This document shows, one piece after another, positions 30,852-38,383 of a stretch of 49,290 nucleotides of DNA (position 1 is its first letter; every line of letters starts with the position of its first letter). Source of the DNA: an uncultured bacterium. GTDB lineage: Bacteria; Actinomycetota; Thermoleophilia; Solirubrobacterales; 70-9. Location of the stretch: positions 1-49,290 of the forward strand of contig CAIUSP010000105.1 of the NCBI GenBank assembly GCA_903901855.1, given 5' to 3'. The translations under genes were made by a program, and so were the position numbers. The notes under the pieces were generated by a model, which worked only from the letters and a program-made list of their open reading frames with translations, was not told the origin of the DNA and did not search any database.

Positions 30852-31633
30852 GCTACGGCCCTCTCGGCGCCCAACGCTTCGAGCGCTCTCTGCTTGGCCT
30901 GTACGAAGTCGGGTCTGCAGATCGCAGCCAGACGGTCTACGGCTCTCGGCGCGGGTGAGTCGATTTCGCACACCACCTGTCCCGGGCGGGCGCTCAGCAC
31001 CAAGGTGCGGTCACAGAGATAGAGAGACTCCTCTACGTCGTGGGTCACCAACAGACAGGTCCTCGGGATCTCGTTCAGGATCGAGCCGAACCAGCTCTGC
31101 AGATCGGCGCGACTGATCGCGTCCAGCGCAGAGAAGGGTTCATCCAGACAGAGGACCGGGCGGTCGGCGATCAGGGTCCGGAGCAGCGCGACTCGTTGGC
31201 GCATCCCCCCGGACAGTTCCCCGGGCAGCGATCCCTCGAAGCCGCCGAGTCCGAAGCGCTCGAATGTCTCCGAGGCCAGTTGCCGCGAGCGCTCCTTGCC
31301 GAGGCCCGCAAACCTGGGGGCCAGCCCGGCATTGTCGATCGCCGAAAGCCAGGGGAGGAGGAGGTCTCTCTGCGGCATGAAGGCGCATGACTCGAGACGT
31401 CCCTCCGCGTCATCTCGATCGCCGACCCGCACGACTCCCTGGCTCTGCTCGAGCAGACCGCAGACCATCCTCAGCAGCGTCGACTTGCCACAACCGGAGG
31501 GACCGACGATTCCCACCACCTGGTCCGCTTCCACGACCAGATCCACTCCATCGAGGGCGCGGACCCCGGAGTAGTCGTGGGACACCCCGGCGATCGTGAT
31601 TGCGGTCTTCTCGTTCGGTTTGGCTTCGGTCAT
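30848..31633 (-). CDS. thiZ: thiamine-precursor ABC transporter, ATPase
   Basis: A 261-residue ABC ATPase of the SsuB/TauB/ThiZ type. Walker A is G-P-S-G-C-G-K-S-T near residue 44, the Q-loop is M-P-Q-R-D-L-L-L-P-W, the signature is L-S-G-G-M-R-Q-R, and Walker B is V-L-C-L-D-E-P-F-S-A-L-D. The H-loop is V-T-H-D-V-E-E. The Q-loop L-L-P-W is typical for nitrate/sulfonate/thiamine-type importers. It is the first gene after the TPP riboswitch. The ATG directly follows A-A-G-G-A-A-G, part of the riboswitch 3' end, so ligand binding could hide the ribosome binding site. Confidence 0.92.
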   Translation of the reverse strand: MTEAKPNEKTAITIAGVSHDYSGVRALDGVDLVVEADQVVGIVGPSGCGKSTLLRMVCGLLEQSQGVVRVGDRDDAEGRLESCAFMPQRDLLLPWLSAIDNAGLAPRFAGLGKERSRQLASETFERFGLGGFEGSLPGELSGGMRQRVALLRTLIADRPVLCLDEPFSALDAISRADLQSWFGSILNEIPRTCLLVTHDVEESLYLCDRTLVLSARPGQVVCEIDSPAPRAVDRLAAICRPDFVQAKQRALEALGAERAVA

Positions 31634-31747
31634 CTTCCTTCGCGCGCGTTACCGCACAGGTTCCGAGGGTAAGCACCGACCGGATCCAGGACCCGCGGGT
31701 GCACTCTCAGTCCGCCGGATCGCGGACTCCCCTGATGGCTCGTTGCG
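31634..31747 (-). ncRNA. TPP riboswitch (THI element) upstream of thiZXY
   Basis: Read on the minus strand, AGGGG is followed by a stem with arms TCCGC and GCGGA, then ACTGAGAG, the conserved C-U-G-A-G-A. A variable hairpin ACCCGCGGGT comes next. Then come ACCCTCGGAACCTG, with ACCCT pairing to AGGGG and the universal G-A-A-C-C-U-G, and TGCGGTAACGCGCGCGAAGGA up to the start codon. The order and spacing match the TPP aptamer. It should turn thiZXY off when thiamine pyrophosphate is plentiful. The distal P1 boundary is uncertain; TCGCGC near 31746 can pair with GCGCGA near 31642. No intrinsic terminator hairpin with a U-run is seen, so control is probably at translation. Confidence 0.9.
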
Positions 31748-31752
31748 CGAGT

Positions 31753-33105
31753 CTATCGTCTGGTGCTCGCGGGATCCGCGGCGATCAGGTTGACGAACGA
31801 CTCGAGGTGTTTGGTCGTCCAGCACTCGAAGGCACCGTCGCACCGGTCCTCGTAGGCACGCATCACCGAGTCGCCGTAGTTCCAGTAGAGCTTCGGTTCC
31901 GGATTGAGCCAGTAGGTGTGACCCGCCCGCTCGGCCAACTTGCCGAACGCCTCCGCATGGGGATCTCTGCCGTTGGCTCTTGCGTCACCCAGCACGATCA
32001 CGGTGGAACGTGGGCCGAGGTCGTCTCTGATCATCTCCTCGAACTCGAGCCAGACGCGGCCGTAGTCCGTGTAGCCGGAGATGTCGGCTACGCCGCCATG
32101 AGAGGTGATCTTCTCGGAGATCTTCCGGAAGTCGCGTTCCTGCTCGAAGATCTCTGTGATCTCGCTGATTCGCTCGATGAATACGAAGCTCCTCAACTTC
32201 CGGAACGAGTCGTGAAGCGCGTGGAGCACGGAGAGGAAGAACACACTCGAGGAACTGACCGAGGTGGACACATCGCAGCAGACGAAGATCTCCGGCCGGC
32301 GGGGGCGCCGATTCCGGTAGCGCAGATTCAGCGGCACACCGCCGGTCTCGAGTGAAGCCCTCATCGTCCTGCGGACATCTACCGTCTGACTCCGGCGCCT
32401 GCCTCTCTGTTCGTGTCCCAGGGTCGCGATTCGTCGTTTCAACTGGGTGACCGCCTTGTGTACGGCGGCCAGATCCTGGGTCGGACTTCCGGGTAGAGAC
32501 CGGTCCAGCTCTGCCAACGGCTTCGCGGGAGGCAATTTTCCGGCGCGCTCGATCGAGTCGCGCTCCAACTCCCTGCGCAGATGCTTCTCGAACTTCCGCA
32601 CGGCGTCGGGGTCGAGCCGCGCCGGATCGGTGCCTCCGGTGTTGAGCTCGAGTTCGCGTCGGATTCGCTGGACATCCACTCCGATGACTCCCGATCGCTC
32701 TCCCTGTGGCCCGAACGCAGCGATCGCAAGCTGCGCCAGATCGCTCATCTCGCCGTCACGCCCCTCGACTATCGCCTCTCGGATCGCATCCCGCAACTGA
32801 TCGAGGTCGATCCGGTTCGACCCCTGGTGACGGTTCTGTTCGCCCTCGCCCAGATCCATCTCGAGAGCCCCCTGCTCGGTTGCCCGGAAGAAGTACCGGT
32901 CGAAGACGAGGTCGAACACCCGGCGGTCCTCCTGGGACTTCGCGACGGTGGCCGCCAGGGCTTCCCTGAAGTCTTCCTTGTCGGTCCAGTCGATCTGGTC
33001 GATCGCGCTGAACGAGTCGAGGATCTCCGAGGTACCGATCGCAACTCCTTCGGCCCGGAGATCTTCGAAGAAACTCAGCAGCCCCGGTGCGAGGCTCGAC
33101 GCCAT
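31753..33105 (-). CDS. CoxE-like VWA domain protein
   Basis: A 450-residue protein. Residues 1-240 are helical and charged, and residues 250-450 are a von Willebrand A domain. The MIDAS motif is C-D-V-S-T-S-V-S-S (D-x-S-x-S), followed by a Thr-containing loop (Y-T-D-Y-G-R-V-W) and I-V-L-G-D-A-R. This is the CoxE/DUF58-like class that partners MoxR ATPases in assembling or maturing enzyme complexes. The MoxR gene lies 4 bp upstream on the same strand. No CO dehydrogenase or other obvious client is in the window, so the client is unknown. Confidence 0.87.
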   Translation of the reverse strand: MASSLAPGLLSFFEDLRAEGVAIGTSEILDSFSAIDQIDWTDKEDFREALAATVAKSQEDRRVFDLVFDRYFFRATEQGALEMDLGEGEQNRHQGSNRIDLDQLRDAIREAIVEGRDGEMSDLAQLAIAAFGPQGERSGVIGVDVQRIRRELELNTGGTDPARLDPDAVRKFEKHLRRELERDSIERAGKLPPAKPLAELDRSLPGSPTQDLAAVHKAVTQLKRRIATLGHEQRGRRRSQTVDVRRTMRASLETGGVPLNLRYRNRRPRRPEIFVCCDVSTSVSSSSVFFLSVLHALHDSFRKLRSFVFIERISEITEIFEQERDFRKISEKITSHGGVADISGYTDYGRVWLEFEEMIRDDLGPRSTVIVLGDARANGRDPHAEAFGKLAERAGHTYWLNPEPKLYWNYGDSVMRAYEDRCDGAFECWTTKHLESFVNLIAADPASTRR

Positions 33106-33109
33106 GACC

Positions 33110-34027
33110 TCAGCCCGTCTGGCCGTTCGTCTCGGGTCCGGACAGCTTCACCGCCACCCGCTCAGCGATCAAATCGATATCGGTCCGGTGTTTGACGATG
33201 ATGCTGAGTGACTGCTCCAGGGTCTCCCGGTCGATGTCGTCGGCGCCGATCAGCAGCAAGGTCCTCGCCCAGTCGATCGACTCCGAGAGGGAGGGAGGCT
33301 TCTTCAGGTCGAGCTCGCGGATCTCCTGGATCACGTCGACCATCTTGCCGGCGAGCTTCGGATCGAGATCCGGCACGTGGAGACGCACTATCTCCAGCTC
33401 CCGCTCGCGACTCGGATAGTCGATCCAGAGGTAGAGGCAACGCCGCTTCAGCGCCTCGGTCAACTCGCGCGAGTCGTTCGAGGTCAGGAACACGAGTGGT
33501 TGGGTGGTGGCCTCCACCGGTCCGAGCTCCGGGATCGAGATCTGGAACTCCGAGAGCACCTCCAGCAGCATCGCCTCGAACTCCTGATCGGTCTTGTCGA
33601 TCTCGTCGATCAGCAGCACCACTGGCTCCCCTGAGGCGATGGCGGTCAGGAGCGGGCGCTCGAGCAGGAAGCCCTCTCCGAAGATCTCGTTTTCGGCGCT
33701 CTCACCCGCGCCTTCATCCGCTGCCGCTCGGGCCTGGATGTGGAGGAGCTGCTTACGGTAGTTCCACTCGTAGAGGGCCTTGGCTTCGTCGAGCCCCTCG
33801 TAACACTGCAGCCGCACCAGCGGTCGTCCCGTGGCCCTGGCGACCGCCTTGGCCAGTTCCGTCTTGCCGACCCCGGCTGGCCCTTCGACCAGCACGGGCT
33901 TATCGAGACGCTCAGCGAGGAACGAGACCAGTGCAGCCGACTCATCGGCCAGGTAGCCGGCCTCGGCGAGTCGTTTGCGTTCGTCCTCTACAGAGGACGG
34001 CGCAGGCCTGTCGGTTTTCGCGCCCAT
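33110..34027 (-). CDS. MoxR family AAA+ ATPase
   Basis: A 305-residue AAA+ protein. Walker A is G-P-A-G-V-G-K-T near residue 39, followed by L-A-K-A-V-A and R-L-Q-C-Y-E-G-L-D. Walker B is V-L-L-I-D-E-I-D-K near 110, sensor 1 is F-L-T-S-N-D-S-R-E-L, and the sensor-2 area carries R-R-C-L-Y-L-W-I-D-Y-P. MoxR ATPases act as chaperones with VWA partners, here the gene 4 bp downstream. The ATG at 34027 is chosen because TACAAT, a near-consensus -10 box, lies 8 nt upstream. The open frame extends about 160 codons further with no family similarity. Confidence 0.9.
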   Translation of the reverse strand: MGAKTDRPAPSSVEDERKRLAEAGYLADESAALVSFLAERLDKPVLVEGPAGVGKTELAKAVARATGRPLVRLQCYEGLDEAKALYEWNYRKQLLHIQARAAADEGAGESAENEIFGEGFLLERPLLTAIASGEPVVLLIDEIDKTDQEFEAMLLEVLSEFQISIPELGPVEATTQPLVFLTSNDSRELTEALKRRCLYLWIDYPSRERELEIVRLHVPDLDPKLAGKMVDVIQEIRELDLKKPPSLSESIDWARTLLLIGADDIDRETLEQSLSIIVKHRTDIDLIAERVAVKLSGPETNGQTG

Positions 34028-34035
34028 CTGTGGAG

Positions 34036-34041
34036 ATTGTA
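34036..34041 (-). promoter_or_regulatory. candidate -10 box, leaderless start of moxR
   Basis: TACAAT on the minus strand is 8 nt before the ATG at 34027. It is the best -10 match in the window. No ribosome binding site lies in the gap. Confidence 0.55.
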
Positions 34042-34096
34042 GGCCTCGGCGTCGAAGCCACCTGCAGCGGGTGACCCCGCGAAGCGCTGCGTGGCC

Positions 34097-34102
34097 GATA
34101 AT
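34097..34102 (+). promoter_or_regulatory. candidate -10 box for the 34109 operon
   Basis: GATAAT lies 6 nt before the GTG at 34109. This supports that start over the GTG at 34091. Confidence 0.4.
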
Positions 34103-34108
34103 CGAACC

Positions 34109-34345
34109 GTGCATGCAATAGCTGAATTCGCCCTCGCCCTGCCTCAGACCATCAGTCCCTACCTCTACCTGATGCTCGCCGGCTTCGTGGTCGGGATACT
34201 CGGCCACCTGTTCAAGCTCAAGATCCTGATCGGCAGTGGAATCCTGATGATCGCGCTTGCGACTCTCCTCTTGCCCATGGCACTCGTCTTGAGCGAGGAT
34301 CAACCCGACCGAGGCCCGGGCATCTACGCTCCCGGGACCAAGTGA
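34109..34345 (+). CDS. small two-helix membrane protein, unknown function
   Basis: A 78-residue protein with two hydrophobic helices (about 13-33, YLYLMLAGFVVGILGHL, and 38-60, ILIGSGILMIALATLLLPMAL). The tail ends D-Q-P-D-R-G-P-G-I-Y-A-P-G-T-K. No family is recognised. A similar small membrane gene often precedes other genes in this phylum, but I cannot name it. The PPK2 gene begins 13 bp after its stop, so they are probably co-transcribed. The start follows a GATAAT box by 6 nt; an in-frame GTG at 34091 would add six residues. Confidence 0.55.
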   Translation: MHAIAEFALALPQTISPYLYLMLAGFVVGILGHLFKLKILIGSGILMIALATLLLPMALVLSEDQPDRGPGIYAPGTK

Positions 34346-34358
34346 ACAGCCCGGCCTC

Positions 34359-35159
34359 GTGAACAGACTCCACCAACTCGATCTCTCCAAGACCCTCAAG
34401 GCCGATGAGGAGCGGAACCGTCTCGAGGTCGCGTGGTCACGGTTGAGCGAGCTCCGGCTCTCCCTCGGAGGCCAGCGGCCTCTCGCGGATCCGCGCTCCT
34501 CCACCCATCAGGGACTGGGTCCTCCGGTTTGTGTGGTCTTCGAGGGCTGGGACGCGGCCGGTAAGGGCGGAGCGATCAAGCGTCTAGTCCAGCCGCTCGA
34601 TCCCCGGCACGTCAAGGTCTCCCAGTTCGCCGCTCCGACCCATGACGAGCTGCGGCACCACTTCCTCTGGCGCTTCTGGCCCCACATACCGGGATGGGGA
34701 GGGATGAGTGTGCTCGACCGATCCTGGTACGGGAGGGTCCTGGTCGAGAGGGTGGAGGGGTTCGCAAGCGAGGAGGAGGTCGAGCGAGCCTACGGAGAGA
34801 TCAACTCGTTCGAGGAATCACTCGCTCAGGAGGGGATGATCCTGATCAAGTTCTGGCTCGAGATCTCCGATGCCGAGCAACTGAAGAGATTCGAACGCCG
34901 GGACAAGGATCCACTCAAGTCGTGGAAGCTCACCGATGAGGACTGGCGCAACCGCGAGAAGCGACCCGCGTACGAGTCTGCGGTAGAGGAGATGCTCGAG
35001 AGAACGGATCGTCCGCCGGCCGCCGCCTGGCACTTGATCGAAGCGAACTCGAAGCGCTACGCAAGGGTGAAGGTGCTCGAGACCGTGATCGCCGAGATTG
35101 AGGACGGGATGGGTCGTTACGGTATCGACCCACCACCAGCTGTCGAGGTGAATCCATGA
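34359..35159 (+). CDS. ppk2: polyphosphate kinase 2 family protein
   Basis: A 266-residue P-loop enzyme. The PPK2 Walker A is F-E-G-W-D-A-A-G-K-G-G near residue 62 and the Walker B/lid is V-L-D-R-S-W-Y-G-R-V-L-V-E-R-V near 117. L-K-R-F-E-R-R follows and then K-S-W-K-L-T-D-E-D-W, all diagnostic. PPK2 enzymes transfer phosphate between polyphosphate and nucleotides; whether this one prefers AMP, ADP or GDP cannot be read safely. The GTG start is 13 bp after the small membrane gene. Its TGA overlaps the ATG of the calcium exchanger gene (ATGA), so polyphosphate metabolism and cation exchange are translationally coupled. Confidence 0.9.
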   Translation: MNRLHQLDLSKTLKADEERNRLEVAWSRLSELRLSLGGQRPLADPRSSTHQGLGPPVCVVFEGWDAAGKGGAIKRLVQPLDPRHVKVSQFAAPTHDELRHHFLWRFWPHIPGWGGMSVLDRSWYGRVLVERVEGFASEEEVERAYGEINSFEESLAQEGMILIKFWLEISDAEQLKRFERRDKDPLKSWKLTDEDWRNREKRPAYESAVEEMLERTDRPPAAAWHLIEANSKRYARVKVLETVIAEIEDGMGRYGIDPPPAVEVNP

Positions 35160-36346
35160 CTGCCAGGAAGAAGACATCCAAGAGAAAAGCCTCCAGGGGA
35201 AGAGCCCCGAGAGGATCGGGAGCCCCGGAGGTCAACCTGTCCTTCTTCGCCTCGGCTCATGGTTGGCCCTACCTGCTCGTGCCCTTCATCGTCATCGCGA
35301 TCGTCCTGGAGCTAAACCACGCCGCTCCCGCGCTGGTCTTCGCGGCGTCCGCTCTCGGGGTCATCCCCACCGCCGCTCTGATGGGTCGGGCTACCGAGGA
35401 GCTGGCCGCCAAGTCCGGCCCGGGACTCGGAGGTCTGCTCAACGTCACCTTCGGGAACGCCCCCGAGTTGATCATCGCCCTGTTCGCGCTCGCGGCCGGA
35501 CTGCACGAGGTGGTCAAGGCTTCGCTGATCGGCTCGATCCTCGGCAACGTCCTCTTGGTGATGGGGGCTTCGATGCTGTTCGGTGGCCTCAAGAAGGGGC
35601 AGTCCGTGCAGAGGTTCGACCGAACTGCTGCGAGTGCACAGTCGCTGATGCTGCTCCTCGCACTCGCCGCGCTGGTCATGCCTGCGGTCTACGAACTCGT
35701 CGACGGGCAGGGGTTGCCTGCGATCGGCCCGGATCGCATCCGGTACGACTCCACGGTGGAGGGCCTCTCGCTGGTGGTAGCGGTAGTCCTGATCGTCACC
35801 TACGTAGCCGGACTCTTGTTCAGCCTCAAGACCCACAAGGATCTCTTCAACCCCCACAGCGACGACGCTGGTCACGACAGTTGGGGCTGGTCGGTAAGGC
35901 AGTCGGTCATCGCCCTCGCCGTTGCGGGTATCGCGGTCGGCGGAATGTCGGAGATCCTCGTCGGGTCGATCAGCGAGGCCTCTGAGGCGATCGGGATCAG
36001 TGAGTTCTTCGTTGGCGTGATCATCGTCGCGATCGTCGGAAACGCAGCCGAGCACTGGGTGGCAGTGCTGTTCGCCATCAAGAACAAGATGGACCTCTCG
36101 GTGAACATCTCGATCGGTTCGAGCGCTCAGATCGCGCTCTTCGTCGCGCCCGTCCTGGTTATCTGCTCGTTCTTCATCGGACCCTTCCCGATGCCACTGG
36201 TGTTCAACGGCTTCGAGATTGCGGCTGCCATCCTCGCCATCCTCGCCGCCTTCCAGGTGACCAGCGAGGGAGAATCGAACTGGTTCGAGGGCGCTCAGCT
36301 GTTGGCTCTCTACGTCGTACTGGCCGCGGTCTTCTTCGTCGCCTGA
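35156..36346 (+). CDS. Ca2+/H+ antiporter (CaCA superfamily, ChaA/CAX type)
   Basis: A 396-residue membrane exchanger with about 11 helices. The two alpha repeats are clear: G-N-A-P-E-L-I-I-A-L near residue 100 and G-N-A-A-E-H-W-V-A near 300. The paired acidic residues bind the cation. An acidic, His-containing loop (N-P-H-S-D-D-A-G-H-D) sits between the halves. Residues 1-20 are a basic Lys/Arg/Ser tail (ARKKTSKRKASRGRAPRG). It likely exports Ca2+ in exchange for protons. The start overlaps the PPK2 stop, and a second CaCA gene follows after 40 bp. Confidence 0.9.
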   Translation: MTARKKTSKRKASRGRAPRGSGAPEVNLSFFASAHGWPYLLVPFIVIAIVLELNHAAPALVFAASALGVIPTAALMGRATEELAAKSGPGLGGLLNVTFGNAPELIIALFALAAGLHEVVKASLIGSILGNVLLVMGASMLFGGLKKGQSVQRFDRTAASAQSLMLLLALAALVMPAVYELVDGQGLPAIGPDRIRYDSTVEGLSLVVAVVLIVTYVAGLLFSLKTHKDLFNPHSDDAGHDSWGWSVRQSVIALAVAGIAVGGMSEILVGSISEASEAIGISEFFVGVIIVAIVGNAAEHWVAVLFAIKNKMDLSVNISIGSSAQIALFVAPVLVICSFFIGPFPMPLVFNGFEIAAAILAILAAFQVTSEGESNWFEGAQLLALYVVLAAVFFVA

Positions 36347-36372
36347 CCCGGCAGCCCTCCGGCCCCGACGGG

Positions 36373-36378
36373 TAGGAT
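36373..36378 (+). promoter_or_regulatory. candidate -10 box, leaderless start of the second exchanger
   Basis: TAGGAT lies 8 nt before the ATG at 36387. No ribosome binding site is visible between. Confidence 0.5.
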
Positions 36379-36386
36379 GGCTCTAG

Positions 36387-37376
36387 ATGGAAGTCTTCCT
36401 GCTCCTCGTAAGTTTCGCGATCATCCTCACCGGCGCGTTGCTCTTCACCAACGCGATCGAGTGGATGGGCCACCGCCTCTCGCTCGGCGAGGGTGCTGTC
36501 GGCAGCCTGCTGGCAGCGGTCGGAACGGCGCTGCCAGAGACCTTGATCGCAATCGTGGCTCTGCTCGGGGGCAGCAAGAAGGAGGACGTGGCAATCGGAG
36601 CCATTGTCGGTGCGCCATTCATGCTCGCGACCATCGCGATGATGCTGGTCGGTGTCTCGGCACTCGCCTATCGCCATCGACGTAAGACGGGCACCACGCT
36701 CGACGCTCACGCTCCCACCCTTGAGCGTGATCTCGTTTTCTTCATCATCTTCTTCGCGCTCGCTCTCCCGTTCGGATTCGGCGCTCCGCAGGAGATCAGG
36801 ATCGCTCTCGGGATCGTCTTCTTCCTCGGCTACGCCTACTACGTCAGGAGGACCCTCAGGGGCGGGGGCACCGTACAGGAGGAGGAGACCCTCAATCCGC
36901 TGATCATGGACCGGATCCCCACCAGGCCGGAGCCACCGATGTGGCTGATCGTGGTCCAGAGCCTGCTCGGACTCGGTGCGATGGTGGGGGGCGCGCATCT
37001 CTTCGTCGACGAACTGATCAAGGTCGCGGAATCCTTCGGGGTCGAGGCGCTGGTCCTGGCGCTGATCCTCGCCCCGCTCGCTACCGAACTGCCTGAGAAG
37101 GTCAACAGCTTCTTCTGGATCAGGGAGAACAAGGACTCGCTCGCGCTCGGGAACATCACCGGCGCCATGGTGTTCCAGTCGACTATCCCGGTGGGCATAG
37201 GTTTGATGTTCACCGGCTGGGATCTCTCCGGCTACGCCGCGCTCTCGATCGTCCTCGGACTGATCGGAGGTGCGATCGCCTGGATCGCCCTGCACCGGCT
37301 CGACCGATTCAACGGCTGGGCGGTTGCGGGCTGGGGCTTGCTCTACGCGACCTTCTTCGTGGTGGTCGCCCTCTAG
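36387..37376 (+). CDS. sodium/calcium exchanger-like membrane protein (CaCA superfamily)
   Basis: A 329-residue protein with about 10 helices in two inverted halves. Alpha-repeat motifs are G-T-A-L-P-E-T-L-I-A near residue 47 and A-P-L-A-T-E-L-P-E-K-V-N near 230. The first resembles YrbG-type G-T-S-x-P-E. In the second the G-N-x-x-E form is replaced by A-T-E-L-P-E, so ion choice is open. The second half carries N-I-T-G-A-M-V-F-Q-S-T. Although it sits just after another exchanger, it is not a close copy, and it has its own start-proximal -10 box. Confidence 0.87.
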   Translation: MEVFLLLVSFAIILTGALLFTNAIEWMGHRLSLGEGAVGSLLAAVGTALPETLIAIVALLGGSKKEDVAIGAIVGAPFMLATIAMMLVGVSALAYRHRRKTGTTLDAHAPTLERDLVFFIIFFALALPFGFGAPQEIRIALGIVFFLGYAYYVRRTLRGGGTVQEEETLNPLIMDRIPTRPEPPMWLIVVQSLLGLGAMVGGAHLFVDELIKVAESFGVEALVLALILAPLATELPEKVNSFFWIRENKDSLALGNITGAMVFQSTIPVGIGLMFTGWDLSGYAALSIVLGLIGGAIAWIALHRLDRFNGWAVAGWGLLYATFFVVVAL

Positions 37377-37380
37377 CGGT

Positions 37381-37851
37381 TCAGGAGGTCTCGGCGACCA
37401 GCTTCAGTATGTCCTCGGCGTGGGTTTTCGGCGAGGCCTTCTCGATCACGTGCGCGATCTTGCCCTTCGAGTCGATTACATAGGTGGCGCGTTGAACGCC
37501 CCAGTACTTCTTCCCGTACATGCTCTTCTCGACCCAGACGCCGTACTTCTCGGCCACCTTGTGGTCCTCGTCGGCGAGCAGGGTGAAGTCGAGTGAGTGT
37601 TTCGAGTCGAACTTCGCTACCGCCTCGACCGGATCGGGGCTGACTCCGAGGACCGTCACGCCGGCCTTCTTCAACTCGGCGCGATGATCCCGGATACCGC
37701 AGGCTTGAACCGTGCAACCAGGGGTGTCGGCGCGCGGGTAGAAGTAGAGGACCACCGGCCCGCCGCGAAGCGACTTGAGTGCAACCTTCTCGCCGCTCTG
37801 GTCGGGGAGCGTGAACAGCGGTGCGGACTTGCCGGCTTCGAGCAGCGCCAT
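37381..37851 (-). CDS. bcp: Bcp-type atypical peroxiredoxin
   Basis: A 156-residue peroxiredoxin. The peroxidatic Cys46 lies in D-T-P-G-C-T, and Cys51 follows in Q-A-C, the Cys-x4-Cys pair of E. coli Bcp. F-Y-P-R-A-D-T-P-G-C-T-V-Q-A-C and the end motif R-A-T-Y-V-I-D are standard. It reduces hydrogen peroxide and organic or lipid peroxides using thioredoxin. Its ATG shares a base with the TGA of the upstream acidic-protein gene (TGATG), so the two are coupled. It converges on the exchanger gene with a 4-bp gap. Confidence 0.95.
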   Translation of the reverse strand: MALLEAGKSAPLFTLPDQSGEKVALKSLRGGPVVLYFYPRADTPGCTVQACGIRDHRAELKKAGVTVLGVSPDPVEAVAKFDSKHSLDFTLLADEDHKVAEKYGVWVEKSMYGKKYWGVQRATYVIDSKGKIAHVIEKASPKTHAEDILKLVAETS

Positions 37852-38303
37852 CAGTCCTCGCGACCCGGGTCCTGACCCGTCTCTCCCTCGTCCGACTCGC
37901 CGTCGTCCTGCTCGAGCGCCGTCTCGGACAGCGAACCATCGTTTCCGGCGTGGTAGTGGGTCTGGAATTCCTCCAACAGCCGGTCGCGCTCGTCCTCGTC
38001 GACCGCGCTCTCCTCGGAAACCTTCACCCAGTCAGCGCCCTCGTAAGACTCCATGTTGAAGATCTCCTGGTCGATCGAGGTCGAGTCGTCGACGATCACC
38101 ACCACCTCGGTCTGAGGGTTGAAGTAGGTACCCGGTTGGACCAGCATCTGCTCCAGTTCGACAGCCTGCTCCGCCGCCAAGCCCTCTGCGTCGGCGCCCT
38201 CGTCCTCATCATCGTCGTCGAAGGCGAGTCCGCCCTCGTCGAGATCGTCCTCGAGGTCTTCCACTGGCTCGAACTCTCCACCGATGTCCATCTCGTCGCT
38301 CAC
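37851..38303 (-). CDS. acidic protein of unknown function coupled to bcp
   Basis: A 150-residue, strongly acidic protein (Asp/Glu-rich throughout, with D-D-D-D-E-D-E and a C-terminal D-G-E-S-D-E-G-E-T). The middle (about 55-95) looks folded, with V-Q-P-G-T-Y-F-N-P-Q-T-E-V-V-V-I-V-D-D. It has no signal peptide and no membrane helix. I do not recognise a family. It starts at GTG 7 nt after a TACAGT box and ends in TGATG with the peroxiredoxin gene. It could be an adaptor or metal/cation-buffering protein, which is a guess. Confidence 0.6.
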   Translation of the reverse strand: MSDEMDIGGEFEPVEDLEDDLDEGGLAFDDDDEDEGADAEGLAAEQAVELEQMLVQPGTYFNPQTEVVVIVDDSTSIDQEIFNMESYEGADWVKVSEESAVDEDERDRLLEEFQTHYHAGNDGSLSETALEQDDGESDEGETGQDPGRED

Positions 38304-38310
38304 TGCCGGA

Positions 38311-38316
38311 ACTGTA
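38311..38316 (-). promoter_or_regulatory. candidate -10 box, leaderless start of the acidic protein gene
   Basis: TACAGT on the minus strand lies 7 nt before the GTG at 38303. Confidence 0.45.
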
Positions 38317-38383
38317 TATCGCCTGCGCCCGTCTTGGCGGGGAGCCGGATCGCTGATGGGGAGGCTTCAGCGACGCACAGGGT

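Noticed and set aside
36204-37295. A 363-codon minus-strand frame opposite the second exchanger
   Set aside because: Very rich in Asp, Glu and Arg, no hydrophobic core, antisense to a clear membrane protein.
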